Shown: positions 23,389 through 35,480, counted from the stretch's first letter. The stretch: DNA of 64,000 nt from Hydrangea macrophylla (GCA_033977485.1 CM066998.1:54960274-55024273); one strand, 5' to 3'. Numbers and translations: made by a program. The notes: generated by a model from the sequence alone, not told the origin.

Positions 23389-23936
23389 GTTGCTCGGACA
23401 ATCGCATTATCCTAAACGAAACATGTAATTTCTCTTATACGGAGTATTATAGAGAAAAGTATTTGGGTCATTTGATAATCAAGAAACAAGGTTTTCTTTT
23501 CTTTCCTTTTTGTTTTTATTTTTATTTTTATTTTTTTCAAGCACCCACTGTGCTTCAAATAAATATTAGATTGAACATATAAATCTAGCGACATTTTTGT
23601 AACCTAATTAATTTACACTTTAGATAATGTAAATGCTTTGGGACAACGTTTTTGGTCTCAGATATAGTTTAAGTGAGTTGAAATTAAATTTTGGCACCAT
23701 ATATTTAGGGACGAATATATGCAACCAAATTCCAAACATCCCAAATAATCTAGTTTTGGGGACAAATTTGCTTTTCGTCACGATAAACTAAGAATTATGG
23801 ACTACTTTCACATTGTCCTAAAGATATGAATATCTTAAACTAAAAAAATAAATAAATAAATAACCTAAATGTGCGGGTCTCTAACATATTGTTGAAATCT
23901 TTGTAATTTGGAAATTTTGCTCAAATAAAATTCAGT
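23389..23936. other. AT-rich intergenic DNA
   Basis: No gene or element recognised. Confidence 0.5.
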
Positions 23937-23944
23937 AGGCTAGC

Positions 23945-24206
23945 CATGGGCCGAGGCAGTAAGGGACGAGGGGGCTCAGTCCCTTGAGATTTTGAGAATT
24001 AAAATTGTACTCTAATTTTTTTTTAGTATTTTATATTTAAGCCTCCCTCAATTTATATTTTGGCCTCCCAAAATGGTCTAAGGCGCAATTTAGTGTCATC
24101 AACTATATATATATATATACAGGTATATACAACTCAAAAGGAAAGGCGCCTAAAATTTTAAAAATTACACTTTTAGTATGAGAATTTTATGCATTTTAGA
24201 AATAGC

Positions 24207-24244
<38 letters not shown>

Positions 24245-24458
24245 TGAAATTTTGAAAGACATTATACAATATTTACGTGTCACCAAATAGACTCATATTA
24301 TAAGCATATCCCAAAAAATGGCAATTATATACAAGCAGACCCTAAAAAAAATTGCCAATTATGTATTAATAGACCCCAAAAAAATCGCCTCAGGGATGCT
24401 GCCACCGAATCCCCATATAGCCTAAGCCCCCTGACCAAAATTCCTAACTCCGCCCCTG
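23945..24458. mobile_element. hAT-type non-autonomous element, 8-bp TSD AGGCTAGC
   Basis: 514 bp with imperfect inverted ends CATGGGCCGAGG and, from the right, CAGGGGCGGAGT. Exact 8-bp TSD AGGCTAGC at 23937-23944 and 24459-24466. Contains a 37-nt C run. Confidence 0.92.
24208..24244. repeat. C37 homopolymer
   Basis: Thirty-seven consecutive C on the plus strand. The true length is doubtful because such tracts are error-prone. Confidence 0.9.
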
Positions 24459-24634
24459 AGGCTAGCTCACTCCCAATGACTATCAAAGAAAATATTTTAC
24501 AATTACAGTTGTCAAAAATAAAGCATATATACTACTCTGACTGCTTTCTGGCCATAAAAGAATGGGGAAATTAATTTGAAAGAAAGATAAGAAATTAAAA
24601 TTCAATCTGCTATACTACATACATAAATATTTCA

Positions 24635-25966
24635 GGGCAAATTACATTGACCTCCCATGAGATATCTAACAATTACATGGGCATCCTTTGTATTTTCAAA
24701 ACTACACTCACCTCTTTTCTATTTTAAAAATGACTGTTATACCCTTGGACAAATCATCAAAAAATTATTCACTACCTTTTAAAAATGAAAAAAAAATATA
24801 TTGACAATTATGAAAAAAAAAATTAAATCATCAACAAAATTTCAGTATATATCAAATCAAGCTTTTACTATTTTTTTTTTTTTTTAAATTGAAACAGTAA
24901 ATTTAAAAAACATAAAAAAATTATCAACAAAATTATCTACTACCACTTTAAATGAAAAGAATAATAACAATATTGAAAAAAAAAAAAAAAAAAAAAAAAA
25001 CATCAACAATTTTTTTAAAAAAAATGAATAGTTATATTGTATTTTTGTCTGCTTTTTTTTGTTGTTAAATTGTGAACTTGTTCCCACCATTGTGAATGAG
25101 CTGCTCCAATGAAACTTAATTAGTACACACCTTGCATGGGCATTTCCCTAGTGTGTGTGTGTGTATATATAGGATACCATTGTGTATGTTTAAAAAAATT
25201 ATAATAATAAAGCAGGCAAAAATGCAATATAACTATTATTTTTTAAAAAAAACTTTGTTGATGTTTTTTTTCATTATTCTTAGTGTTCTTTCATTTTAAA
25301 GTGGTAGTAGATAATTTTGTTAATGATTTTTTTTTTTTATCTTTTTAAATTATTATTGCTATTTATAGATAAAAGAGTAATGCTACGCTTCCCAAATTTC
25401 TTTCTCAAAAGTGTTTCTCAACACATGTGGCAGTGGACCTACTTGATTTTGATTGGTTGTGATGTTAAAGTGGTTCAACTGTGGTCCCACTTCAACATCA
25501 TTTGAGATAAAATTTTGGGAAGCATAGTATTACTCTAAATAAATGTTCTAATATCTTTCTTCTACTACTGATTAGAACAAAAAGTTAAATGACTTAATAT
25601 TAAAAAACAAAATCTGCAAACTATTGTAAGTTGGGCTAAAGATGATAAAACTTAAATTTGAAAAATTTTTATAAATTTTTTTTCGAACTGCAAATTTTTA
25701 TAAAGTTAGAGATAAATATTATAAATCTAAATCTGTAAAATTTTCTACAGTATATATAACTTTATCTAATGTTAGCACGCACACACACTCACAGAAATAT
25801 ACACACACACATGTAGATACAAATATATATATATATATAATATGAGATAAGGGGTAAATCGGTAATATTACACTCAAAAAGTAAGTAGAAGAGAGATGAG
25901 TGTTATTTTCAAACTAGAGGGGAAATCCATGTAATTATCATATAACTCTCTTAGTGTAATATGCCC
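24635..25966 (-). mobile_element. Composite TIR element, copy B (inverted relative to copy A)
   Basis: 1.33 kb; the left end GGGCAAATTACATTGACCTCC matches the reverse complement of the right end of copy A (13941-15311), and the right end GTGTAATATGCCC matches its left end. The 9-bp flanks AATATTTCA and TATATTTCG agree at 7 of 9. The passenger element of about 165 bp (about 25374-25537) sits at the same offset (about 430-440 bp from the equivalent end) as in copy A. Confidence 0.8.
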
Positions 25967-25999
25967 TATATTTCGTCAATCTGCTAATAATTTAAGAGT

Positions 26000-26169
26000 A
26001 ATACTTGTGGCACAACCAAATTCACAACCTTTTGCTCATTTTGTGTCTATCTCTCTCCTAGTGGGCACTGTGGGGTCACTGGTAGTGAAAGACCCATCAA
26101 GAGAGAGATAGACACAAAATAGAGGTTGTGAGCAAAAGATTGTGACTTTGATTGTGCCTCAAGTATTAT
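26000..26169. repeat. Long-armed foldback element
   Basis: Arms of roughly 65-80 bp: TAATACTTGTGGCACAACCA and TTTTGTGTCTATCTCTCTC on the left pair with GAGAGAGATAGACACAAAA and TGCCTCAAGTATTA on the right, around a short loop. MITE-like; TSD not resolved. Confidence 0.7.
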
Positions 26170-27460
26170 CCATAATTTAAACGTATATAGCTCATATAGG
26201 TGAATATATATATATATATAGTCAACCAAGTGTGTACACATTGTAGTTAAGGAAGACTAATTAACCACAAATACAAACTGAGTCTCTCCGCCTTTTACTC
26301 CATCGTACAATTTTCGAATTGAAGGTACCAATTCTTTAGCACAAACCATATTCCCCATTGCATGTGCGTAAGCCAATACGTAACTAGTACGTCAAGTATC
26401 TTCGTACATAGACAAATTCATATATATATATATATATATATATATAAATGTACATATCTGATATCTCACTCATGTTTTACATGTAAATCATTAGACTAAT
26501 CAATTCGAGAGTGAATATGTTCAGATAATTTTATAAGAGGTTGTCTGATAATCGGTTTAATTTGTCGTTCAGAGAAGAACTAGTTTTGAATAATTGTTTG
26601 TCCTACTTAAAATATTTCAAGAAACTTTAAGAAAAGTCAGATAAAAATGAACCTGATCCTATTTTACCATTCTCAAACACACCTTCAAGGTGCGGCTAGT
26701 CTTGACTATGAGCATGAGCCTACCAGCACCAAAGTTGACAATTATAAAGGAATCTATCTCCCTCTCCAAGTCAACCGCCCAAAGAAAAAGCTATTTTTGA
26801 AAAAGTAAAATTCCAAAAGTTGTTTTATGTCTTTGCATTGGCATGTGTTTTCATTGTTCTCCACTTAATTTCCAGCCAAAGTTTTGTTTGATTGTTTGTT
26901 TCGTGGAAATTGTGCTCAAAGAAAATGGGAAGTAGAGCCCCTAGTGAAGAATTTGAATTGTTTTTTTTTTCCTTGTTATTTTTGTATGATTTGGATGGTG
27001 GCCTTATTGTTCACATTTCTCTCTTAGAATCATTGAAAACTTTTCATTAGGATATGCGCGCGCACACACACATATATCTATACATATATATATATATATA
27101 TATGAACACACAAAAATAAGATGAGAATGATTGGCCTTTTGGTCTCTTTAGTTTGCAACATATTTAGGAGCAACATTTGTTAATTCACTTTTATAATTTG
27201 TCATTGTTGGGGCTGTGGGATAAAAGAATTCTTTTGGGTTACAAATTGAATGTTTGTTTCCATTTGTCAAAACTAAAATTAAAATACTACATATAAATTT
27301 ACGTTTTCAACTCCTTTTTTATGACTGATTTTCCACCAAAAGGCATTGAGGAGTATGGGACAGTGGGTCCTCTATAACCTCCAATTTTCCTCATTTGAAG
27401 AAATATTTGTAGCATGTTTGAAAGAAAGGAGTGGAAAGGCTAGTATGTCTTTCGTTACAG
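26170..27460. other. Intergenic DNA
   Basis: No gene seen. (TA)n tracts near 26420-26445 and 27081-27102. A region around 26510-26690 resembles the 21303 foldback. Otherwise featureless. Confidence 0.5.
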
Positions 27461-27461
27461 T

Positions 27462-27751
27462 TAGGCTTAGTTTGGCCCCCACGTGGTGCTTCTCCTTTTT
27501 TAAAGCCCAATTTCATGTTAATTCATTTGGTAACTAGTTTATGACCTTTGTAAAAATTGAACTTAGGGCTTTTTTGGAGGGACCTTTTAAAAGCTCTAGA
27601 ATGGAGCTTTTAAAAGCTCAAGGTTGCTTTTTGATTTCTTGATGTCTTTTTGAAGAGTAGTGTAAAACTTGTTTAAAATTATCAAAGAACTTAGTAATAA
27701 ATTTCATAAGCTCCTTTTAAAAAGCCACATGGGGGCCAAACTAAGCCTTAG
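27462..27751. mobile_element. TIR element
   Basis: Inverted ends TTAGGCTTAGTTTGGCCCCC and GGGGGCCAAACTAAGCCTTA, about 290 bp, with AAAAGCT-rich interior. Confidence 0.75.
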
Positions 27752-27759
27752 TGGATTCA

Positions 27760-28077
27760 TTAAGGCTTTGTTTGATTTTTGAGTTCAGCGAGAGAAAAAT
27801 GGAAAACATTTTCTGTTGTCTGGTTAATAAGAAAAATGATGAGAAAAATAAGAAAGAAAAGAGAATAAGTTGAAAAGAATTAAACATTTTGAATATTGTG
27901 AGTCATTTCTCTTTCTTTATTCATTTATTACATTTTATTTTATTTTATTTTAATTTTTAATATTATTTAAGCATAAAGAAAAAACAAAAGAAATCACGAT
28001 ATATAGTTCCCATGCATCTTGTTTTCCTTCCTCTTTTCTTTTCCTTCACAATATCCATGAACCAAACAGAGCCTAAG
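27760..28077. mobile_element. GGCTCTGTTTGGTT-type MITE
   Basis: Imperfect inverted ends AGGCTTTGTTTGATTTTTGA and CATGAACCAAACAGAGCCT. Relatives occur at 48105-48407, in 49838-50735 and in 57500-58060. Confidence 0.7.
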
Positions 28078-28723
28078 GGAAAAGAAAAGGAAAGGTAAAC
28101 CACATGGAAAATTATTTCCTTTGCATTTTTCTTCATGTTAAAATGACATTAGAAGTCAAATTAATTCAAAATATTATTATAATCAACGAAAAAGGGAAGA
28201 AGTAATTGACTCACAAAATTCATAAATTTTAATTTAAGTACTAATATATTTTATTTTCCTCACATTTTTCTTGGCAACCATACAAAGGAAAGTGTTTCCC
28301 TTTGTGTTTTTCTCTCTTTTCCCTCATTAATGAAGCAAACAAATCAATATTGATAGGAGAAAGAGGATAACTGAAGGGAAGAGGGCTTTTATCATAATTC
28401 TCTTTTTCACCCCAATTTTGCCCCTAATTTTTGAAAGAAATGAATTCAATTTTACCCATTTCACTACACCATGAGGCCAGAAGGAATCGAATTGACAAAA
28501 AGTGGCAAAAAAATCGACCGAACTGAGCCGATAGGTGCGCATTGATCGATTCAGTCAGTTTTTTCATGTTTAAAAACCGACCAATAGGCTCAGTTCGGTT
28601 GATTTTTTTCCACTTTCGGTTAGTTCGGTTCTTTCTGAGATATATTTTTTAAAACTGGCCGAATAGGCTCGGTTCGGTCAATCGATTCGGGTCTTGATTT
28701 TTTTTAACAGCCCTAACGGATAT
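28078..28723. other. Repeat-rich spacer
   Basis: Contains GGTTCGGT/ACCGAAC low-complexity sequence around 28470-28690, typical of hAT-type element interiors, without resolvable ends. No gene. Confidence 0.45.
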
Positions 28724-30850
28724 ACTCGTTACTGATTAGTAATGGTTATATCTGTTATTAATTATGCAAAATCGTTACTAATTGACATTAAGTTGTTTTA
28801 TTATATTAGTAACGGTTATAGCTGTTACAAATTTATATTAATTTGTTTTATTTTTTTAACAGATATATAATAATTTGTAACGGCTTTATCCGTTAGAAAG
28901 ATAAATTAAAAATCTGTTACAGTTTTCCTAAAAATTGTTAAAGTTTTTGAGAGAAAAAAAAAACACGATGGTACTTATGTAAATAAAAATCAAATATTGA
29001 AAATGTGGCGGCAATTTTTTTTTAATAAACACCATACCAAAAATTTCCCAAAATTTTCCTTCTACCCTCTCTCATTCTATCTTGCTCTCTATCTGCTACT
29101 CTCTCATCTCTCATCACTCTCTCCCACTACCGAAGACACCGTCGGAACAACCACCACCAACACTATCGTAGAGAAGACCGAAGATAATCTCTCGCTCTCT
29201 CCCATCTCCTCTCTGTCGCCCCTTCTAAGTCACCCTACACACTCAATCTCAAACACATACCCCTAGATCTACACTCAATCTCAAACACACACACCCTAGA
29301 TCTACACTAGTTAGAAGACGATGGAGAAAGGTCACCGGGGAAGGGATACGACGACTTAGGCACGATTACCTCGAAATTCTTTTTGTATTTGTGAGTCTCT
29401 ATAACCTATTTTTGATATAAAAAAATTTCCAAAAACACATGTGCATGTTTGGTCAATTAAGCTTGCCTTTTGATGGTCAATTAAAGCTCTATTTGGTTCA
29501 TCGACTTTGTGAGGGAAAATAAAAGAGAAAGGAAAACAACAAAGACAACTAGTTCCCTCTTGTTTTCCCTTGTGTTTCCCTTGATGCTTAAATAACATTA
29601 AAATTGAGCATAATTATAACTCAATTATTTTTTGCTTCTTTGGAATGTAAAATGGTGCTTTAGACAAAAACTAAGCATGATTATGACTCTAGTTTAAACT
29701 TAAACTGCCGACCAGAACGACATGACACTTGACCGGTACCTCACACAAGCCTAAAAAAATTGTAGGATCAAGCAAGAGCAATACTGGATCCCTGGTTTGA
29801 AAGTTACGCAAGAAAAAATAATTGAAATTTAGCATTGGTTTAAATTTAGAGTTGTGTAAACATAAATATAGATTCTTTTGTTGTAATTGAGAAGACCGAG
29901 AGTTTAGCATTGGTTTAAAGTTTACTTCTAAATAGATGTAGATTTTGACAGCACTTATGTTCAATATTTGGCACTTGCACATTTAAGCTATTGCATTGTT
30001 TGAGTTATGAATTTGAAAATTTCAAAATTGACTTTGTAGGTGTTTCAAACAAGATTTTTAAATTGGGTGTGATTAGACATAATATATGGTGAGTTTAACA
30101 TTGACTTTTCCTTATATTTTAAAAATAATTTGATTACTATTTTTTTGTGATTTCTTTTCTAACACCATCATTGATTATGGTGAAAAACGGAGTGATGATA
30201 ATCCAAGGGCAGTGAAGAAAGAAGATATTGAAGCAATTGTAAAAAGTTAAGTTGCTGATCAACTTAGTTATTGACATAAAAAGATTAATTTGCGTATTTT
30301 ATCTTTGAGTTAATTTCATATGTAAGATGTAGTGTAAATATTAAACTATATAAGAACTTGGGTATGAACAGATTTATAAGATGAAACATTTTGGATTCTA
30401 CTTATGTTTGTATAGATTGAGCTTGTTATTTTTGTGTTTGTATAGATTATAATTATGCTTGTTAATTAGGTGTAAAAAATAATTAAAAAATTGGGGAGCA
30501 TGTAAATTAATTAATTTTTTCTATTTGATTAAAATTTGTAACGGATATACTCGTTACAAATTGAATTTTTTTTGAAATTAGTAACATATATAACCGTTAC
30601 TAATTCCTTCACAACCAGTTACTATTTATTTCAAAATATCCAATTGGATACCTATCCGTTACTAAATATTTTTGTAGTAGATAAAATCCATTACTTTTTT
30701 GTAACAGACATATTAGTTGGAAGATCCGTTGCTAAAATTTGTAACGGATATATTAGTTACAGATATATTAGTTACTAGATCCGTTGCTAAAATTTGTAAC
30801 GCCAAACTTGTAACGAGTATATCTGTTGCTAATTTTGTTTGTAACAAATA
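28724..30850. mobile_element. CACTA-like non-autonomous element (candidate)
   Basis: Both ends carry dense sub-terminal repeats of the type GTAACGGATATACTCGTTAC (28724-28935 and 30530-30850) in both orientations, the layout of plant CACTA elements. The interior holds CTCTC-rich, CCACCACCAACACT-like sequence with no transposase. Exact CACT(A) termini and a 3-bp TSD could not be fixed; a TTTTTGTAGTAG block at about 30670 may be a damaged terminus. Confidence 0.5.
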
Positions 30851-31790
30851 TTACTCTCACAATCTCTTCTCTCCCACTAAGGAAGTAAAACATTATTTTT
30901 CCTTTTTTGTCCCTTTAAACTCTCAAACGAGGGAACTTTCTTTTTTTCTCTCTTTTTTTTTCCCTTATTAAACTCCCAAACAAAATGGGAAGACACTTTT
31001 CTTTATTCCTACTCTTTTCCTCTGTCAACATTTTCCCTTCCTTCCATTTCTCTAGTGAACTCCAAAACATACATTAGAACTTGTGATGTATACAAAGTGA
31101 GAAAAAATTGATTTCGAGGCAGAGAAAGACAGACTTTGGGTTTGAGTGATTAGGATAGAGAAATTTTTTCATGTGACTGACTCTCACACCATTTGTCGGT
31201 TCCTTGTGGTTTCTTTATGATTGTGGAACCAAACGTAGAACCTATAGAATATGCAAATCCTAGTTTGTATTGCACAACGATCACATAAAATAATCTCCAA
31301 TAATATGGTATTGCCATAATGGGTCTATGTGCACATAAAATGTGCACATAAAGTGTACACATAAAGATCTGGGTCATTCATTTCGGTGGAGCTTGTGCCT
31401 GCGTAGATGGGTCATACTGAAGTGAATGACCCAAATCTTTATGTTATGTGCACAATCATTACTCATTGGGTTATCCTCTCCCTGAACAGTCAGACCGTCC
31501 CAGAGTATGACGATCACATGTGAATACTTCTCCACCTTGTAATCAAGCATGGGCTTATAGTATGGGCTTATGTCTTGCGCCAGCTTCTTGTTGATTAAAA
31601 CCTAGACCAGAGCTGGGTCCTGCACTTTTTAGCTACTCTATATGGGCCGGCCTGCACTAGTTACAGATCTGCATTATATGTCTATTTAACAAAGCATTTA
31701 GAAATCCCATTTGGTATGATTATTGCTTATTGTTGATAATTTTTTTGATATTCAAGTTTTTCCTATTTCAGAAACCTCTGTCATATTTCA
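30851..31790. other. Intergenic DNA with a foldback at about 31340-31454
   Basis: The foldback has arms containing ATCTGGGTCATTCA and TGAATGACCCAAAT plus a repeated GTGCACATAA. No gene seen. Confidence 0.5.
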
Positions 31791-31805
31791 AAATGATCTC
31801 CCTTG

Positions 31806-32190
31806 GGGAATCAATATGCGGATCTCTTGGCTAAGAGTAATGCTATGCTTCTCAAATCCAAATCACAAATGTCTATGCTAAATGATGTGGTAGTGGGCCA
31901 ATAAGATATTGATTGGAGGAAGTTGAAGTAAACCCACAATGGTCAGTAGAGCCTATTGAATTTTGATTGTTACCACATCATTTGAGATGATATTAATTAG
32001 TGATTTATTTTTGAAATGTATAGAATTACTCCTTGGCTAATGTAGGGGCTGACCAACGTAATACTCTGGTTTTGTTAAATGCTCCCACTAGGCAGGTAAG
32101 TATGGCCCTTATGGCTGACATTATGGGTATTACTTCCTTCGAGGGAGTTAGTTTGGTTGTATTTTTTTCCTTTAGCACCCAAAAAAAAAA
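31806..32190 (+). mobile_element. 5'-truncated LINE insertion with 15-bp TSD
   Basis: A short 3' LINE piece ending in poly-A, flanked by AAATGATCTCCCTTG at 31791-31805 and 32191-32205 (the right copy overlaps the A-tract). One frame, split by a MITE, reads ADLLANVGADQRNT, like the C-terminal RNase H-type region of plant LINE ORF2. Without the MITE and its duplicated target it is only about 180 bp. Confidence 0.85.
31835..32031. mobile_element. Mutator-type MITE inside the LINE, TSD CTTGGCTAA
   Basis: 197 bp, ends GAGTAATGCTATGCTTC and GAATTACTC, same family as 52192-53735 and as the passengers in the composite elements. Exact 9-bp TSD CTTGGCTAA at 31826-31834 and 32032-32040; excision restores the LINE frame. 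Confidence 0.93.
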
Positions 32191-32469
32191 AAATGATCTC
32201 CCTTGAGTTAGTTTTTAAAGAGACTAGGAATATGGCCCGTGCAATGCGCGTGCGTTGGTTTTGTAGAAAAAAATATAATGTATTTTATTTTTTTAATGTG
32301 AACAAGAAAGAGAAATAAGTTTTATTAAATCTTAAGATGGAGTTAGAAATATATGATTTAACAACAACTATATTAATTGATGTTGACCTACAATTTAAGG
32401 CTCTTTTCTTTAACGTATAGATAATAAATATATATATACACATTTTATATGTGTATATATACATACATA

Positions 32470-32775
32470 TATACAAAAAGGGTAATATAAAAATGACAAA
32501 AGGGTAATTTGGTAATTCGATTTAACAAAAGAGTAATTTGCAAAAGGCTCAAGGATAATTTGATTATTCAATTTGTAATTGTACATACTTTAAACTTTTA
32601 AGTTCTTTCTTTAACGTATAGAGAAAAAAAATATATATATATATATATATATGCACACACGCACGCACACTCGTATATACAAAAGGGTCATTTATGAAAG
32701 ACAAAAGGGTAATTTGATAATTTGATTTAACAAAATGGTAATTTATAAAAGGTATAAGGGTAATTAGATTATTCA

Positions 32776-32809
<34 letters not shown>

Positions 32810-33520
32810 ATCGTAATATAATAAAAAGTTTTTGCGAATTCAATTTAACGAACGGGAATTCATAATTGTAAACACTTAAACTTTAAGCTCTTTTCTTTAA
32901 GGCATAGAAACAAAGGGTAATTTGCATAAGGCATAAGAGTAATTTGGCTATGCAATTTATAATTGCACACAGTTTTATTCAATTTTGGTATATAATATAT
33001 TCAATATATAAAATATAATAAAACAATATATGTATATATATATACATACAAGGGTAGTTTACAAAAGAAAAAAGGGCAATTTGATAATTCAATTTAAAAT
33101 TGTACACACTTTAAATACACAAATAATAATAATAAATTATAATATGTATATATACATATACACATATATACAAAAGGTAATTTACAAAAAACAAAAAGGT
33201 AATTTGGTAATTCAATTTAACAAATGGATAATTTGGTTATTCAATTTATAATTATACACACTTTAAACTTTGACAAAAGGGTACTTTATAAAAGGCAAAA
33301 TGGTAATTTTAATAATATAATAAAATAATATATATATATATATATATATGTACATATATACACACAAGGGTAATTACAAAAGGCAAAAGAGTAATTTGAT
33401 AATTCTATTTAACAAAAGGGTAATTTGGTAATTTGATTTCTAATTGTAAATACTTTAAACACATAAATAATAATAAATAATAATATGTTTACATATACAC
33501 ACGTACACATATACGAAAAG
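32470..33520. repeat. Degenerate tandem repeat, GGGTAATTTGGTAATTCAAT units
   Basis: At least six units of about 120-170 bp: AAAAGGGTAATTTGGTAATT, then AACAAAAGGGTAATTTG, then TAATTGTACACACTTTAAAC, then a (TA)n or (TATG)n tract of variable length. Units are 70-90% alike by eye. Confidence 0.7.
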
Positions 33521-33529
33521 ATAATTTAC

Positions 33530-33735
33530 AAAAGTGACTTAAGGCTTGTTTGGTAATTATAGGATTCCTTAAAAGTTGTCTTATGGCTCAAACAAGCCTT
33601 GCCAAACAAGCATTAAATTTCAAAAGTAATCTAAGACTTGTTTTAGAAAAGTGACTGAAGGCTTGTTTGGCAATTCAAAGATTCCTTAAAAAGTTGCCTT
33701 AAGGCTCAAACAAGCCTTGCCAAACAAGCAATAAT
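33530..33735. repeat. Tandem duplication, about 120-bp unit
   Basis: Two units sharing AAGGCTTGTTTGG...AGGATTCCTTAAAA-type sequence and ending CTCAAACAAGCCTTGCCAAA, at about 33540-33610 and 33655-33730. Confidence 0.75.
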
Positions 33736-34139
33736 TTATAAAAGTTATCTAAAGCTTGTATGGTAATTCAAAAAAAAAAAAATAGTACAAAAAACACAAA
33801 CAAATGTTATTGCTTTGTTTGGGAAAACCAAAAAATGAAAAACAAAACAAAACAAAATCAAACAAGGCATAGGCCAATTCAGGTTGTGTTGTGCCTTGTT
33901 TTGTGTTAGTGGTTTATTTGGGAAAACCCAAAAAAATAAAAATAAAACCAAACAAGTTAGTGACTTGTTTGGGAAGAAGGAAAAACCATACAAACCACAA
34001 AGCCAAAAAGCAGTTGTGCCAAACAAGGCACAACATACAATTTGTCGACTTTTGGGTGTTTTGAACCAAATTATAAATATTTGTAATTATTGCTTGAAAA
34101 GTTGATTGAAAAATCACTTGTAGATTAAATAATTTTAAA

Positions 34140-35480
34140 AGTTGAATCAAATTGTAAATATTTGTAATTATTGGCTGAAAAGTTGATTGAAGCATCATTT
34201 CTAAAATAATTATTGGTTGAAAAGTTGATTGAATCATCCTTTCTAAAATAATTTAATTTAAAAGTTGACCTAATAATAATAAGGGTTGTTTTGTGGGTGA
34301 CATGTAGGGGTGGGCAAACAGTCGGTTCGGTTTCGAACCGAAAAGTTCGGTTCGGGTTGAAAATTTCGATACCGAAATCCGAACTGAAATAAACTTCGAA
34401 AATATGGTTCGGTTTCGAAATTAAAGTTCGGGTTCGGTTCGAAACTTCGGGTTGAAATTCAACTGAAGTTTTTTTTATTTTTATTTTTATTTTTATTTTT
34501 ATAAATTTTTTTATTACTCAATAAAGAGAAAAAAATGTCTTTCAAGTTTCAAGACATCCATTTGGTAATCAAGAATATTAGTTAAACTAATGAAGTACCC
34601 TAGATCTAAAAAAAAAAAAAAAAAAAATCATTTGGTAATCAAGATTCAAGAACAAAAGAACAACTCAAATAGTTACAGTTTGTATTTTGTTATTACTCAC
34701 TAAGAGAAAAAAAAAAATGTCTTTCAAGCTTTAACAGGATATTAGTAAAACTAATGAAGTACCCTAAATCTATTTATAAAAATAAAAAATAAAAAATAAA
34801 AATAACAAAAAACTTCGAAAATTCGGTTCGGGTTCGGGCTGAAAAACTCTACCGAAAACCGAACTGTACTTATAAGTTCGGTTCGGTTTCAAACCGAATT
34901 TACTTTGGTTCGGGTTCAAACTGAACTGAAATTGTTTGAAAGTTCGGTTTCGGTTCGAAAGTTCGGTTGGCCCGAAATGTGCCCACCCCTAGTGACATGA
35001 CCAACCTACCCTCACAAAAAGACAAAAACTCAAAGTAATCATTAAAAGAAAATGGAACAAAAGATAAAAGTAAAGGTAAAACCGTCATTTCAAACAAATC
35101 AAGAAATACCAAAATTGGACAAAATTGAAATTGAAACCACTCCAAGCCTCTTTTATAGGAAACCACTCTAAGCTACTTTTATAGTATAGTTGAATCAAAT
35201 TGTAAATATTTATAATTATTGGTTGCAAAGTTGATTGAATCATCATTTCTAGAATAATTTAATTTTAAAAATTGACCTAATAATAATTAGGGTTGTTTTG
35301 TGGGTGAAATGACCAACCTATCCTCACAAAAGGACAAAAACTCAAAATAATCATTAAAAGAAAATAGAACAAAAGATAAAAGTAAGGGTAAAACTGTCAT
35401 TTCAAACAAATCAAGAAATACCAAAATTAGCCAAAATTGAAATTGAAACCACTCTAAGCCTCTTTTATAGTATAGTGTAG
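34140..35480. repeat. Two paralogous units, one with and one without the hAT insertion
   Basis: Unit 1 is about 34140-34297 plus 34992-35185; unit 2 is about 35190-35480. They share TTGAATCAAATTGTAAATAT, TGACCTAATAATAAT(A/T)AGGG and CCTCTTTTATAG blocks. Unit 2 has GTGAAATGACC where unit 1 carries the element with GTGACATG duplicated: an internal empty site. Confidence 0.88.
34306..34991. mobile_element. hAT-type non-autonomous element, 8-bp TSD GTGACATG
   Basis: 686 bp with ends TAGGGGTGGGCA and TGCCCACCCCTA, GGTTCGGTTCGG-rich arms and an AT-rich centre. Exact TSD GTGACATG at 34298-34305 and 34992-34999. No coding capacity. Confidence 0.95.

Noticed and set aside
28997..29266. Small Ser/Thr/Pro-rich protein
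   Set aside because: CTCTC-rich interior of a CACTA-like element, no recognisable domain and no splice context.
32420..33350. Several reading frames rich in Tyr/Ile/His
   Set aside because: They are translations of (TA)n and (TATG)n tracts with no domain or codon bias.
32470..33520. CRISPR-like array of repeats and spacers
   Set aside because: Unit length and spacing vary, units are degenerate, and the genome is a plant's; ordinary decaying tandem repeats.
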